From: Planktothricoides raciborskii GIHE-MW2 | GTDB taxonomy: Bacteria > Cyanobacteriota > Cyanobacteriia > Cyanobacteriales > Laspinemataceae | Assembly (NCBI RefSeq): GCF_040564635.1 | Contig: NZ_CP159837.1 | Coordinates: 6,745,001 to 6,809,000, forward strand | Reading direction: 5' to 3' | DNA: 64,000 nucleotides | Notes under the pieces: model-generated | Database searches by the model: none | What the model was told of the DNA's origin: nothing | What the model saw: the letters and a program-made list of their open reading frames with translations, nothing else | Position numbers and translations under genes: made by a program | Shown: positions 47,611 to 56,960 of the stretch, in pieces | Layout: every line of letters starts with the position of its first letter | Position numbering within the stretch: position 1 is the first letter of the stretch

Positions 47611-48247
47611 TTACGGTAAATCGTACAAAAATTTAAACCAATTTACGAATAGTTGAGCTTTGGGATGTTGTGGATTTAAAATCTTTTGCTTAACTCCTTG
47701 ATGAAGCTGTCTTCCCGGAGGATCTTGCCAAGCTAACCAAGGATATTAGCTTTATCTCGATGAGTTGCTTTAAATTTTGCTCCTTTTGCGATCGCATCTT
47801 TTGTCACCTCCTGAGCAAATTGCCACAGCCCTTGATTTTCATCAGGAATCATATAAGCCAAATTTCTAACATTCCCCGCATTTGATTATCCGGCATCATC
47901 CAAATGCCAAAATTAATCTGATTAGTAGTCCGATGAATTAATCCCGTTTTTGGCACATTATTTGGTAAATTTGGAATACTTTTTAAGCAAGAATTTTTTA
48001 TACTTTGCCATCGAGATAATGGTTCTTTATCAGGATTAACGATAATTCCTAATGCCGATACTTAAGATGCTTTTAATTGAGTAAAAATCAGACCGATTTT
48101 AATTAAATTTTCTTACCCTTCACAATCTTCAATATAAACGATCTGATTTTTCTTATTTCCCCAGGGAATCCCATTCGCTTCCATTAATTGGGGAATCACT
48201 CTTAGGTCTTCGCTGCCTTCCACTAATAGCACATTTTTATGAACTGA
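47611..48247 (-). pseudogene. Decayed TOPRIM-like (DUF3226/DUF4435-type) protein
   Basis: Reading the minus strand from about 48235 gives NVLLVEGSEDLRVIPQLMEA, then NQIVYIEDCEG followed by a stop, then more recognisable sequence (GIIVNPDKEPLSRWQSIKNS, MMPDNQMRGMLEIW), a frameshift, YMIPDENQGLWQFAQEV and KGAKFKATHRDKANI, another stop, and PGRQLHQGVKQKIL ending at TAA 47611-47613. The VEGxxD start and the MMPDN motif fit TOPRIM-like proteins of the DUF3226 type, which are encoded next to AAA ATPases in anti-phage systems. At least three stops and one frameshift make it non-functional. Confidence 0.65.
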
Positions 48248-48255
48248 TGCTATCT

Positions 48256-49350
48256 TTAACGCACCTCAATATCTCGTTCAGCAGCAATCATCATTTCTTG
48301 TTCATCGAAAATAATACTCGCTGGTTTGCCTTTTTCGATGCGATGAATGGTGATGCCATTTTCTAAAGAATTATCTGAATTTGCCACAGCCGCAAAACTT
48401 TTCCAACAATCACTATTATGCGTGGTAGCAAAAACTTGCACATTCAATTTTTTGGCGACTTGACAAATAATCGTCCACATATCTACCATCACACTATAAT
48501 GGAGTCCAGTGTCAATTTCATCGACTAATAAAACCCCATCTTTTACATTCACAATTGCTAATATTAAACCTAATATGCGCCAAATACCATCGCCCATGCT
48601 ACCAATGGGAACACGCTGTTGACCAATCCGAACCACAAACCCACTTCTAGACCCTGAGTAATAAGATTGCTTAGAAGCGATCGGGGCAATGCGATCAATG
48701 CCCGGTTCAATTTTCCGAAGTGCTTCTATAATCACATCTTCTTCTGGAGTTAAAACAACTTGATCAAATAACTCCATCATCTTGTTTGCTGTCAAAGAAT
48801 ACGATTTCACAAATTCGGTTTTGATTCTAAATTATCGATGGTTTTTAATAATGTTATTATAGGGTGCGGATATCAATTCTTGATTTTCAGATAAATCAAT
48901 GATTAATTTTTATATTCTGGATCTGTCTTCAAACTATTCTAGAAATAATTAAAAATTTAATGATGTTTTTTTCGTGTTTTGTTTATCATAAAATCGCTTA
49001 GATTGCTTGACAAAAACAACTAGCTTATTCTTAGGGTTGTTTTTAGAGGCAACTACAGATATTTTTGATTTTTCGTTAATTTCGTGATTATAAAATAAAT
49101 GACGAATATCTATTGTTTTATGTTTTTCGTTTGGGTTGATTATCTGATCGTTTAAATTATATTCGCCTCTGTCTATCATTAGTTCACATAAAATCTCTAA
49201 GTCATCACGAGAATAAAATAGCTGAATAGCTTATAAAATTGAGGTTTTTCCGCTATTGTTGGAGCCAACTAATAAATTAACTTGACCCAGTTGCTCTAGG
49301 CGGAAAGATTCAAAACATCGAAAATTTTTGATTTCTAGGGACTTTAACAT
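48256..49350 (-). pseudogene. Decayed AAA/OLD-type ATPase
   Basis: From ATG 49350 the frame reads LKSLEIKNFRCFESFRLEQL and the Walker A VGSNNSGKTSIL, then TAA at 49231-49233 (GAA expected), then continues in the same frame (AIQLFYSRDDLEILCELMID) to TAA 48949-48951, further stops, and an intact C-terminal half 48810-48256 with SYYSGSRSGFVVRIGQQRVP, SMGDGIWRILGLILAI, Walker B VLLVDEIDTGLHYSV and FATTHNSDCW. This is the AAA_15/AAA_21 ATPase type of OLD and PARIS-like systems. The phase is kept throughout; the damage is nonsense mutations. It overlaps or abuts the TOPRIM-like gene downstream. Confidence 0.8.
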
Positions 49351-49567
49351 AATCGATCGAGAAGAGAACTAGAAAAAATGATAGCATTGATTAGGCGTAG
49401 CAGTAAAATGACGACTTGATTGGCGCGGTAAGCGAAGCTATTCCGAAGGAAATCGCCCATAAAACATCTACAAAAATCTTAACAAAATATTATCTTTTGA
49501 AATCTCCAGAATCAAATTATATGTTTTCAGCTAAAATAAAAGATTGCCGAAATCAATAATTAGCATT

Positions 49568-50974
49568 ATGAGCAAGGGAACACTTTTCGACAAAGTTTGG
49601 GATCTACATACCGTTGGCACATTGCCCTCTGGACAAACTCAACTATTAATTGGCTTACACCTGATCCACGAAGTCACCAGCCCGCAAGCCTTTGCCATGT
49701 TGCGGGAACGGGGACTCAAAGTGATGTTTCCAGAGCGAACCGTTGCCACTGTAGACCATATTGTACCCACAGAAAACCAGGCCCGTCCTTTTGCCGATAC
49801 CTTGGCAGAAGAGATGATGCAGGCATTAGAAAAAAGCGCCCAAGAACATGGGATCACTTTTTATAATGTCGGTTCTGGTCATCAAGGAATTGTCCATGTG
49901 ATCGCCCCGGAACAGGGCAGAACCCAACCGGGGATGACGATCGCCTGTGGAGATAGTCACACTTCCACCCACGGGGCTTTTGGCGCGATCGCCTTTGGCA
50001 TTGGCACCAGCCAAGTGCGGGATGTCCTCGCCTCCCAAACCCTAGCCTTAGATAAACTCAAAGTGCGGAAAATCGAAGTTAACGGCAACTTGCGACCGGG
50101 AGTTTATGCCAAAGATGTCATCCTGCACATTATCCGCAAACTCGGAGTAAAAGGCGGAGTCGGATACGCTTATGAATACGCGGGCAGCACATTTGAGCAA
50201 ATGTCGATGGAAGAACGGATGACCGTTTGCAATATGTCCATCGAAGGGGGTGCTCGCTGTGGCTACATCAACCCGGATCAAGTCACCTTTGACTATTTGC
50301 AAGGGCGACAATTTGCTCCCAAAGGGGCAGACTGGGATAAAGCCGTAGCCTGGTGGCAGAGTATTCGCTCTGACGCCGATGCGGAATATGATGATGTAGT
50401 AGTCTTCAATGCTGAAGAAATTTCCCCCACCGTCACCTGGGGCATCACTCCCGGACAAGGCATAGGCGTTGATGAAACCATCCCCACCCCCGACAGCTTG
50501 CCCGAAGACGAACGCTTAGTCGCCCAAGAAGCTTATGAATATATGAAACTGCAACCAGGGCAACCCATCAAAGGCACTCCTGTAGATGTCTGCTTTATTG
50601 GCAGTTGCACCAATGGACGGATTAGCGACTTGCGCGAAGCCGCCAAATATGCCCAAGGTCATAAAGTCGCCCCAGGAGTTAAAGCCTTTATTGTCCCCGG
50701 TTCTGAAGAAGTGAAACAGCAAGCGGAAGCGGAAGGACTGGATCGCATCTTTGAAGAAGCTGGGTTTGAATGGCGCAATGCCGGATGTTCCATGTGTCTA
50801 GCCATGAACCCAGATAAACTTCAGGGGGATCAACTCAGTGCTTCTTCTTCTAACCGCAATTTCAAAGGTCGTCAGGGGTCATCGTCAGGACGGACATTAT
50901 TAATGAGTCCGGCAATGGTCGTGGCAGCAGCAGTTAATGGCAAGGTTTCTGATGTGCGCGAGTTGTTGAATTAG
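49568..50974 (+). CDS. leuC: 3-isopropylmalate dehydratase large subunit
   Basis: LeuC with LeuD isomerises 2- to 3-isopropylmalate in leucine synthesis. The 468-residue protein has the aconitase fold with the 4Fe-4S ligands in FIGSCTNGR and [11 protein letters not shown], plus [23 protein letters not shown] 49568 ([16 protein letters not shown]) fits the family start. leuD is the next-but-one gene, separated by an Uma2-type gene. Standard function expected. Confidence 0.96.
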   Translation: MSKGTLFDKVWDLHTVGTLPSGQTQLLIGLHLIHEVTSPQAFAMLRERGLKVMFPERTVATVDHIVPTENQARPFADTLAEEMMQALEKSAQEHGITFYNVGSGHQGIVHVIAPEQGRTQPGMTIACGDSHTSTHGAFGAIAFGIGTSQVRDVLASQTLALDKLKVRKIEVNGNLRPGVYAKDVILHIIRKLGVKGGVGYAYEYAGSTFEQMSMEERMTVCNMSIEGGARCGYINPDQVTFDYLQGRQFAPKGADWDKAVAWWQSIRSDADAEYDDVVVFNAEEISPTVTWGITPGQGIGVDETIPTPDSLPEDERLVAQEAYEYMKLQPGQPIKGTPVDVCFIGSCTNGRISDLREAAKYAQGHKVAPGVKAFIVPGSEEVKQQAEAEGLDRIFEEAGFEWRNAGCSMCLAMNPDKLQGDQLSASSSNRNFKGRQGSSSGRTLLMSPAMVVAAAVNGKVSDVRELLN

Positions 50975-51066
50975 CGTTGAATTAGCATTAAGTTAATGGG
51001 TAATGGGTCTAAAATGCCATTACCCATCAATAAACTGCAATCATCAGCACAATTGAGGAATATCCC

Positions 51067-51900
51067 ATGACCCAAACTCCCCTAAAAATTGACAAACCTA
51101 GGGCTTTTCCCGACCATACTCAACTACCCGATGAAGATGGTACATTTCGGCAAAATTTTCAAGAACATCCTCAAAGTATAATTCTCACTGATTCCATTGG
51201 CCCAGTCTTACAAACAGTCCACCCCGAAGGAGACTATTGCATCGGACAAGACTGTGGTATTTATTGGCGAGAAACTGACCCGCCACGTTCAAAATTTTTT
51301 GTGGGGGGTGCCATTGCCCCGGACTGGTTTTATGTGGGTAATGTCCCTGCGTTATTAGATGGACAAATCCGCCGTTCTTATGTACTCTGGCGTGAGTTAA
51401 TGGCACCGTTAATTGTCCTAGAATTTGCCAGTGGAGATGGGGCAGAAGAAAGAGATAAAACTCCTTTATCTCTTTCTAATACTGAAACCGTGACCAATCC
51501 GGGAAAATTTTGGGTTTACGAGCGGATTATTCGAGTTCCTTACTATGGAATTTATGAAATAAAAACTGGTCGTTTGGAAGTTTATCATCTGAGAGATTTA
51601 ACTTACCAAAAATTAGCCCCCAACGATCGCGGACATTATCCTATTTACCCCCTGGGTATAGAACTAGGACTCTGGCAAGGTTCTTATCAAAATCAAGAAC
51701 AACTTTGGTTGCGTTGGTGGGACAACGAAGGCACTTTGTTATTAACAGGTCACGAACGCGCTGATTTAGCAGAATATCGGGCTGAACAGGAAAAACAACG
51801 GGCTGAACAGGAAAAACAACGGGCCGAATTAGCGGAACAAAAAGCCGCTAAACTTGCGGAACGTCTCCGAGAAATGGGCATTGACCCAGATATGGTTTAA
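51067..51900 (+). CDS. Uma2/DUF820-type nuclease-like protein with coiled-coil tail
   Basis: The 277-residue protein has the Uma2 (DUF820, PD-(D/E)XK-like) domain over residues about 30-210, with IAPDWFYVGNV, LIVLEFASGDG, GKFWVYERIIRVPYYGIYEI and the typical C-terminal coiled coil with duplicated AEQEKQR and ADLAEYRAEQ and a final LREMGIDPDMV. Uma2 proteins are very abundant in cyanobacteria and their cellular role is not established; the fold suggests DNA cleavage. It sits between leuC and leuD on the same strand and probably entered the operon. Confidence 0.85.
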   Translation: MTQTPLKIDKPRAFPDHTQLPDEDGTFRQNFQEHPQSIILTDSIGPVLQTVHPEGDYCIGQDCGIYWRETDPPRSKFFVGGAIAPDWFYVGNVPALLDGQIRRSYVLWRELMAPLIVLEFASGDGAEERDKTPLSLSNTETVTNPGKFWVYERIIRVPYYGIYEIKTGRLEVYHLRDLTYQKLAPNDRGHYPIYPLGIELGLWQGSYQNQEQLWLRWWDNEGTLLLTGHERADLAEYRAEQEKQRAEQEKQRAELAEQKAAKLAERLREMGIDPDMV

Positions 51901-52104
51901 AGTAAACTTTGGACTTGCCCAAAACATCCATATTAATTTGTAGGGGCAATCCGATGGCGGTGGTTGCCCCAATCCCCCCTAGTTTGAGTCCACGGGTAGG
52001 GTGGGCAAAATTTTGCCCACCCTACTACCAACAAACAACCAACAACAAACAACCAACAACGAACAACCAAGAACAAAGAACAACTAAAAAAAGGACAGAA
52101 AATT

Positions 52105-52698
52105 ATGAGTAGTGAAGTAATCAAAATTTCCGGTCGGGGAATTGCCTTGGTGGGCAATGATATTGATACAGACCGGATTATTCCTGCCCGGTTTTTACGC
52201 TGTGTCACCTTTGATGGATTAGGGGAACAAGTGTTTAAAGACGATCGCACCCAAACTCAGGGAAACCATTCATTTGACCAACCCCAATATCAAGGGGCAA
52301 ATCTATTAGTGGTTAACGGTAATTTTGGCTGTGGTTCTAGCCGGGAACACGCCCCACAAGCGATCGCCCGTTGGGGAATTCAAGCCTTAATTGGCGAAAG
52401 TTTTGCGGAAATTTTCTTTGGTAATTGTGTAGCAATGGGGATTCCTTGTGTCACCGCTGAACCAGCAATTGTCAAAGCATTACAAGAGGCGATCGCGGCT
52501 AACCCCCAAACTCCCATGACCTTGGATTTAGACACATTAGAAGTCACATTAGGCGATAAAAAATATCCCGTTTCCTTAGCTGCTGGCCCCCGGCAAATGT
52601 TTATCAGTGGCACATGGGACAGTTGCGGACAACTGATCCAATCAGCAGATAAAATCCGGGAAACTGCGGCTAAATTGCCATACTTATCTTTTGCTTAA
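52105..52698 (+). CDS. leuD: 3-isopropylmalate dehydratase small subunit
   Basis: The 197-residue small subunit with [30 protein letters not shown] and the swivel-domain C-terminus. Forms the heterodimer with LeuC. ATG 52105 follows a purine-rich AAAAAAGGACAG. Between the Uma2 stop and leuD lies a repeat-rich spacer of about 200 bp (AACAACCAAC units), so co-transcription with leuC is plausible but not certain. Confidence 0.94.
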   Translation: MSSEVIKISGRGIALVGNDIDTDRIIPARFLRCVTFDGLGEQVFKDDRTQTQGNHSFDQPQYQGANLLVVNGNFGCGSSREHAPQAIARWGIQALIGESFAEIFFGNCVAMGIPCVTAEPAIVKALQEAIAANPQTPMTLDLDTLEVTLGDKKYPVSLAAGPRQMFISGTWDSCGQLIQSADKIRETAAKLPYLSFA

Positions 52699-52802
52699 AC
52701 AAAAGAAACCGGGTTTCTGGGTTTTCTAGGGAATAAGATACCCCCAACCCCCCTTAAAAAGGGGGGATTAAGAAATTAAAGAAACCCGGTTTCTGGGTTG
52801 TC
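52699..52802. repeat. GAAACCGGGTTTC arms around a C-tract palindrome
   Basis: GAAACCGGGTTTCTGGG at about 52706 and GAAACCCGGTTTCTGGG at about 52784 flank CCCCCAACCCCCCTTAAAAAGGGGGG (about 52741-52766), a nested arrangement of two repeat families downstream of leuD. It may also terminate the transcript. Confidence 0.65.
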
Positions 52803-52817
52803 TAGCGATCTCCCCTG

Positions 52818-52841
52818 TATAATATATATATGTGTTATAAT
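52818..52841 (+). promoter_or_regulatory. Two TATAAT boxes before the antitoxin gene
   Basis: TATAAT occurs at 52818-52823 and 52836-52841 within an AT alternation, 29 and 47 bp upstream of ATG 52870. They are good -10 candidates; no clear -35 is seen. Confidence 0.4.
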
Positions 52842-52869
52842 ATATTCCGATCATTTGTAGGAAATAATT

Positions 52870-53139
52870 ATGCTTAATATTGAACAAATCCAAAAAGATA
52901 TTAATGAATTACCGGAAGAAGCGCAAACATTACTCATCGATTTTATTGATGTATTAAAAAAACGCTATTCTTTAGCTGAAAAACAAGAGGTTAAATCTCA
53001 CCCAACTCTTAGCGTTCGATCTAGTACCTTAGACATTCTCAAAGAATCTGGATTAATCGGTTGTATTAGTGCAGAATCAGAACTTTATACGAATTATAAA
53101 TCTGTAATCCGAGAAGGATTAAACTGTAAATATGAATGA
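52870..53139 (+). CDS. Antitoxin-like protein (DUF2281/VapB-type)
   Basis: The 89-residue protein has a helical N-terminus (IEQIQKDINELPEEAQTLLI) typical of DUF2281-like antitoxins and a C-terminal part (SSTLDILKESGLIGCISA) that resembles antitoxin tails binding PIN domains. Its stop overlaps the start of the PIN gene (ATGA, 53136-53139), the usual layout. Since the toxin is truncated, this antitoxin may be without a working partner. Confidence 0.7.
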   Translation: MLNIEQIQKDINELPEEAQTLLIDFIDVLKKRYSLAEKQEVKSHPTLSVRSSTLDILKESGLIGCISAESELYTNYKSVIREGLNCKYE

Positions 53140-53369
53140 TCATCGTTGATACAGGATTTTGGGTTGCTTTGTTTAATAATAAAGACCAATATCATCAAAG
53201 CGCCCAAGACAGTTTAGCACAATATCCCCATGAACCTTTAATCACAACTTGGTGTGTTTTAACAGAAACTTGTCATTTACTTTTACAACGTTCTTCAAAT
53301 ACATACCAAGGAGTCCAAAAACAGATTAAATTAATCAATATTTTTAAACAATATCCCCAGCTTCGCTAA
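53136..53369 (+). pseudogene. PIN-domain toxin, C-terminally truncated
   Basis: Seventy-seven residues match the first half of a VapC-type PIN ribonuclease: MIIVDTGFWVALFNNKDQYH with the first Asp, and WCVLTETCHLLL with the Glu of the active site. The full domain is about 130 residues with two more acidic residues that are absent here. The frame ends at TAA 53367-53369; a dispersed palindromic element begins 23 bp later and probably displaced the 3' end. Activity is unlikely. Confidence 0.75.
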
Positions 53370-53391
53370 CACAATCAACCTGTTAGACAAT

Positions 53392-53462
53392 GGTAGGGTG
53401 CGTTAGGCGGCTGGTTTTTTCAGTAATTTTGATTAGACATTTAACGCCGCCGTAACGCACCT
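53392..53462. repeat. TAGGGTGCGTTAGGCG palindromic element
   Basis: TAGGGTGCGTTAGGCGGC and GCCGCCGTAACGCACCTA are near-complementary arms around a 35-bp AT-rich loop. Related copies lie at 59321-59489 and 60280-60336, always near toxin-antitoxin genes. Confidence 0.75.
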
Positions 53463-53639
53463 ATTTTGATTGAATTATTTCCCAATATTATCCCAATAAT
53501 TTAAATCTATTTCGGTGCGTTACGGTGAGCCAGTGCGGTCTTGGGGTCTCCCCAAGTACAGCAACTGACGAACCCGTAGGGCGAACCCGGAGGGCTCGAA
53601 TTTTAGTTCAGTAAAGCAAGAAACCGGGTTTCTGGGTTG

Positions 53640-53785
53640 TCTACTTCTTTCTTGCTTCCATCCGCTGCCACCATCCGTTAACCCATCCGTTGCCCATCCG
53701 TTGCCTATCCGTTAACCCATCCGTTGCCCATTCGTTGCCCATTCGTTGCCTATCCGTTAACCCATCCGTTGCCTACCACCAAAAA
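53640..53785. repeat. Tandem CCATCCGTTGC repeat
   Basis: Ten or so imperfect 11-nt units (CCATCCGTTAAC, CCATCCGTTGCC, CCATTCGTTGCC) lie upstream of the COP23 gene. The preceding part (53463-53639) also carries a GAAACCGGGTTTC copy at about 53614. No gene. Confidence 0.7.
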
Positions 53786-53907
53786 AAATAGCCAGCTTTT
53801 TCGTAAAGAAATAAAATCAAAGTGGAGTAATGATTAATACTTAGTACCCCTGTTTTGCTTTACATAACTTAATATTTTCGGGTTCATATTTTCAGGAGGC
53901 AGGTTCC

Positions 53908-54486
53908 ATGACGTTCCGAGGCAAATTATTCACCCAACTATTCGCAGGATTGACGGGATTCACCGTCGCCGTAGCCACTACAGTAAATCTGCCTACGGTG
54001 GCACAGCAAAACCGCCGCTTTTTTTGCGGCACCGATTTTAGTCCCACTCACGGTACCGTCCCAGCCACGATCGCCCGGACTGAACGCGGCCCAGTTCCAA
54101 TGATTCACTGGGTTTCTGATTGGATTAAAGATCCGAAGTGGACGCCACAAACCCGCTGCGAAGCAGTGGCCGATCGCTTTCAACGCTACCACGATAATGG
54201 CACTCTGAAATATATGCGAACCGGCAACAGCGGCAATTATCCAGTGATTTGCATTGCCAGTATCAAGGGGGGGAACTGTCTCCAAGAAGATATTCTCGTT
54301 ACTTTAGAACCTGGTACTAATGCCAGTGATGTTTTGCAGCAAATGACTGACTTGCGGCGGCGCGTGGGTAAGCCATTAGAATTGAGCGATGATTTATTCT
54401 TCTATGTTGATGGGGAAGCCTACATCAATATGGAAGTGTTTCTGGAACAAGGGCACACCCATGAAGAATTAGAAGAACTTTGGTAA
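53908..54486 (+). CDS. COP23-type secreted protein
   Basis: The 192-residue protein has a signal peptide (QLFAGLTGFTVAVATTVNLP, followed by AQQ) and the COP23 domain (FFCGTDFS, PMIHWVSDWI, RCEAVADRFQRYHDNGTLKY, YPVICIAS, LVTLEPGTNASDVLQQMTDL). COP23 was described as a membrane-linked protein with a daily rhythm in a cyanobacterium. Four cysteines could pair as disulfides. AGGAGG lies 8-13 bp before ATG 53908. The next gene, a secreted protease, starts 53 bp downstream; COP23-protease pairs make an operon likely. Confidence 0.85.
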   Translation: MTFRGKLFTQLFAGLTGFTVAVATTVNLPTVAQQNRRFFCGTDFSPTHGTVPATIARTERGPVPMIHWVSDWIKDPKWTPQTRCEAVADRFQRYHDNGTLKYMRTGNSGNYPVICIASIKGGNCLQEDILVTLEPGTNASDVLQQMTDLRRRVGKPLELSDDLFFYVDGEAYINMEVFLEQGHTHEELEELW

Positions 54487-54538
54487 TGGCAGTTTTAAAC
54501 GCAACGTGGCGATTTACTGGAAGGAGAAATTACCGCCC

Positions 54539-55813
54539 ATGAGTGCGATCGCCCTAATCACGAGTTTGCTGCTCACCTTGCCAGGAGATATGCCTCGGAA
54601 AACCCCAGAGTTGATATCCGTAAAAGCAGATCCTCCCTTGCTAGTAGTGGATCGATTGCAGCAGCAAGCCTGGGCTATTACCATCAGGGTGTTATCTACG
54701 AGTCCCCTGGGGTCGGGATTTGTGATTCAAAAGCAAGGGTCAGTTTATACCGTAGTCACAAATCAGCACGTCCTCCGAGGGGGCAAACCTCCCTATCGCG
54801 TCCAAATGCCCGATGGTCAGATATATCTTGCGGATGTGGTGACGGGGGTTGATTTATCGGCGTATGATTTGGCCTTATTGCAATTTCGCAGCCCGAATGT
54901 GGTCTATGCAGTGGCCCGGTTGCCTACCCCCCCAACCCCCCCTTATCAAGGGGGGGCGAGGGGGGGTTTGTCCGTCGGGGATGAGGTATTTGCGGCAGGG
55001 TTTCCGGCTAGGCAAATTCTTTCCGACCCTCTAACTCCCCCCTTATTAAGGGGGGTTGGGGGGGATCGGCAAGGTTGGGAAGAGATCCCCCCCAACCCCC
55101 CCTTTTTAAGGGGGGGCTTAAAACCAACTCCCCCCTTATTAAAGGGGGCCTTCCCTCTAACTCCCCCCTTATTAAGGGGGGGCTTAAAACCAACTCCCCC
55201 CTTATTAAAGGGGGGCTTCCCTCTAACTCCCCCCTTATTAAGGGGGGTTGGGGGGGATCGGCAAGGTTGGGAAGAGATCCCCCCCAACCCCCCCTTAAAA
55301 AGGGGGGGCTTAAAACCAACTCCCCCCTTATTAAAGGGGGCCTTCCCTCTAACTCCCCCCTTATTAAGGGGGGCTGGGGGGGATCTCCCAGGTTTTGCTT
55401 TCCGACCAGGGCGAATCACTCTAATATTAGATCGGCCCTTAGAAGATGGCTATCAAATTGGCTCAAATAATGATGTAGAAAAAGGGATGAGTGGTGGGCC
55501 ATTATTAAATAGTCGCGGGGAAGTAGTGGGAATTAACGGAATACACGCTTATCCTCTGTGGGATGCAACGGAATTATATGCGGATGGGTCGGAACCTTGC
55601 CCCCCGTTACAAGATTTTATTGCGCGATCGAGTTGGGCAATTCCCATTGAGGTATTATCCACCGTTGTTGCTAAAACCGCTGATAATTCGTTTCCTTTGT
55701 TATTAGAAGATTTGGCATTTCCCGCGATCGATGAAAGTCAACAGCGTTATACCCCCTATTTTATTTTGCAAATGCAATTAGCCGCCGAAGCCGCAAAAAA
55801 TTGTGTACCGTAG
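54539..55813 (+). CDS. Trypsin-like serine protease with a large in-frame repeat insertion
   Basis: 424 residues from ATG 54539 (AAGGAG upstream; GTG 54506 is the alternative). Short hydrophobic N-terminus, then an S1-type (HhoA/Deg-like, no PDZ) protease with the triad His77 (VVTNQHVLRG), Asp110 (SAYDLALLQF) and Ser318 (KGMSGGPLL). Between Asp and Ser two insertions, residues about 128-144 and 164-283, are encoded by palindromic C-tract/G-tract DNA and give the motif TPPLLRGG/TPPLLKGG over and over. Without them the protein is about 290 residues and its triad spacing like that of the protease at 56961. The frame is intact. Probably exported, and adjacent to COP23. Confidence 0.85.
   Translation: MSAIALITSLLLTLPGDMPRKTPELISVKADPPLLVVDRLQQQAWAITIRVLSTSPLGSGFVIQKQGSVYTVVTNQHVLRGGKPPYRVQMPDGQIYLADVVTGVDLSAYDLALLQFRSPNVVYAVARLPTPPTPPYQGGARGGLSVGDEVFAAGFPARQILSDPLTPPLLRGVGGDRQGWEEIPPNPPFLRGGLKPTPPLLKGAFPLTPPLLRGGLKPTPPLLKGGFPLTPPLLRGVGGDRQGWEEIPPNPPLKRGGLKPTPPLLKGAFPLTPPLLRGAGGDLPGFAFRPGRITLILDRPLEDGYQIGSNNDVEKGMSGGPLLNSRGEVVGINGIHAYPLWDATELYADGSEPCPPLQDFIARSSWAIPIEVLSTVVAKTADNSFPLLLEDLAFPAIDESQQRYTPYFILQMQLAAEAAKNCVP
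54922..55385. repeat. Expanded C-tract/G-tract palindromes inside the protease gene
   Basis: Units of the form CCCCCCTTATTAAGGGGGG, spaced by CTTAAAACCAACT or CTTCCCTCTAACT, recur about nine times between 55028 and 55385, plus one copy at 54922-54970. Two longer blocks (GGTTGGGGGGGATCGGCAAG through ...GAGATCCCCCCCAACCCCCC) are duplicated. All spacings keep the reading frame. The same palindrome occurs singly at 6870-6911 and 52741-52766. Confidence 0.85.
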
Positions 55814-56960
55814 GGGCCAAGCATTCGCGCCTTGATCTCAAGGAAAAAACAACCATACTTATACGCGAATGCTTTGCCCCTACCAGAAAAAAACGATTTA
55901 TATTATGTAGGGGCCAAGCATTCGCGCCTTTATCTCAAGGAAAAAACGACCATATTTATACGCGAATGCTTTGCCCTCACCCCCTAGAAAAAACGATTTA
56001 TATCATGTATGGGCCAAGCATTCGCGCCTTTATCTCAAGGAAAAAACAACCATATTTATACGCGAATGCTTCGCCCTCACCCCCTAGAAAAAAACGATTT
56101 ACATCATGTAGGGGCCAAGCATTCGCGCCTTTATCTCAAGGAAAAAACGACCATATTTATACGCGAATGCTTTGCCCTCACCCCCTAGAAAAAAACGATT
56201 TATATTATGTAGAGGCCAAGCATTCGCGCCTTGATTTCAAGGAAAAAACGACCATATTTATACGCGAATGCTTCGCCCCTTGATCTCAAGGAAAAAACGA
56301 CCATATTTATACGCTCTTGAGAAAGCCCTTCCTGAGCGTTAACGATCAATCCTTCATTGGTGGCGTCAGGGCGAAGCATTGGCGTATAGATATAGTCGTT
56401 TTTTCCTGGAGATAAAGGCGCCAATGCTTCGCCCCTACATTTTTTGCTGATTGGCGTTATAAAATAAATTTAAAATAAATTATCGGATCTCCTGTCGCCA
56501 ATAGACTCGGTGAGGGCGAAGCATTGGCGTATAGATATAGTCGTTTTTCCCTTGAGATAAAGGCGCCAATGCTTCGCCCCTACATTTTTTGCTGATTGGC
56601 GTTATAAAATAAATTTAAAATAAATTATCGGATCTCCTGTCGCCAATAGACTCGGTGAGGGCGAAGCATTGGCGTATAGATATAGTCGTTTTTTCCTGGA
56701 GATAATGACGCCAATGCTTCGCCCCTACATTTTTTCCTTAGACTCGGTGAGGGCGAAGCATTGGCGTATAGATATAGTCGTTTTTTCCTGGAGATAAAGG
56801 CGCCAATGGACTCGGTGAGGGCGAAGCATTGGCGGATAGATATAGTCGTTTTTTCCTGGAGATAAAGGCGCCAATGCTTCGCCCCTACATTTTTTGCTGA
56901 CTTGAGGTATAAAATAGGTTTAAAATAAATTATCGCCAACGAGAAATAACCAGCCAAATT
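55814..56960. repeat. 1.1-kb array of palindromic GCAAAGCATT/GCGAAGCATT elements in two orientations
   Basis: Left half (55814-56312): five to six units of about 70-105 bp, each starting GTAGGGGCCAAGCATTCGCG and ending CGCGAATGCTTTGCCC with a loop holding CAAGGAAAAAACGACCATA. Right half (about 56365-56900): five units with the reverse-complement layout, GGGCGAAGCATTGGCGTATA ... CGCCAATGCTTCGCCCCTAC, and loop GTCGTTTTTTCCTGGAGATA. Two 105-bp blocks also contain TTTTTTGCTGATTGGCGTTA. Units are near-identical and have no unique spacers. Reading frames across it are repeat-coded and not genes. Confidence 0.85.

Noticed and set aside
48256-49350. Alternative genetic code explaining in-frame stops of the ATPase
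   Set aside because: The neighbouring genes use TAA and TAG normally as stops, and the partner gene also has a frameshift, so ordinary decay is sufficient.
54946-55470. Long frames on both strands across the protease repeats
   Set aside because: They are by-products of the C-tract/G-tract palindromes, which are open in several frames; the protease frame has the catalytic residues.
55801-56283. Open frame of 160 codons on the plus strand
   Set aside because: It lies wholly in the palindrome array and its peptide is the translated repeat unit (PTRKKRFI, AFAPLSQGKND) recurring; no start context.
55814-56960. CRISPR-like array
   Set aside because: Units are palindromic, 70-105 bp, nearly identical throughout, with no unique spacers, and appear in two orientations; no cas genes.
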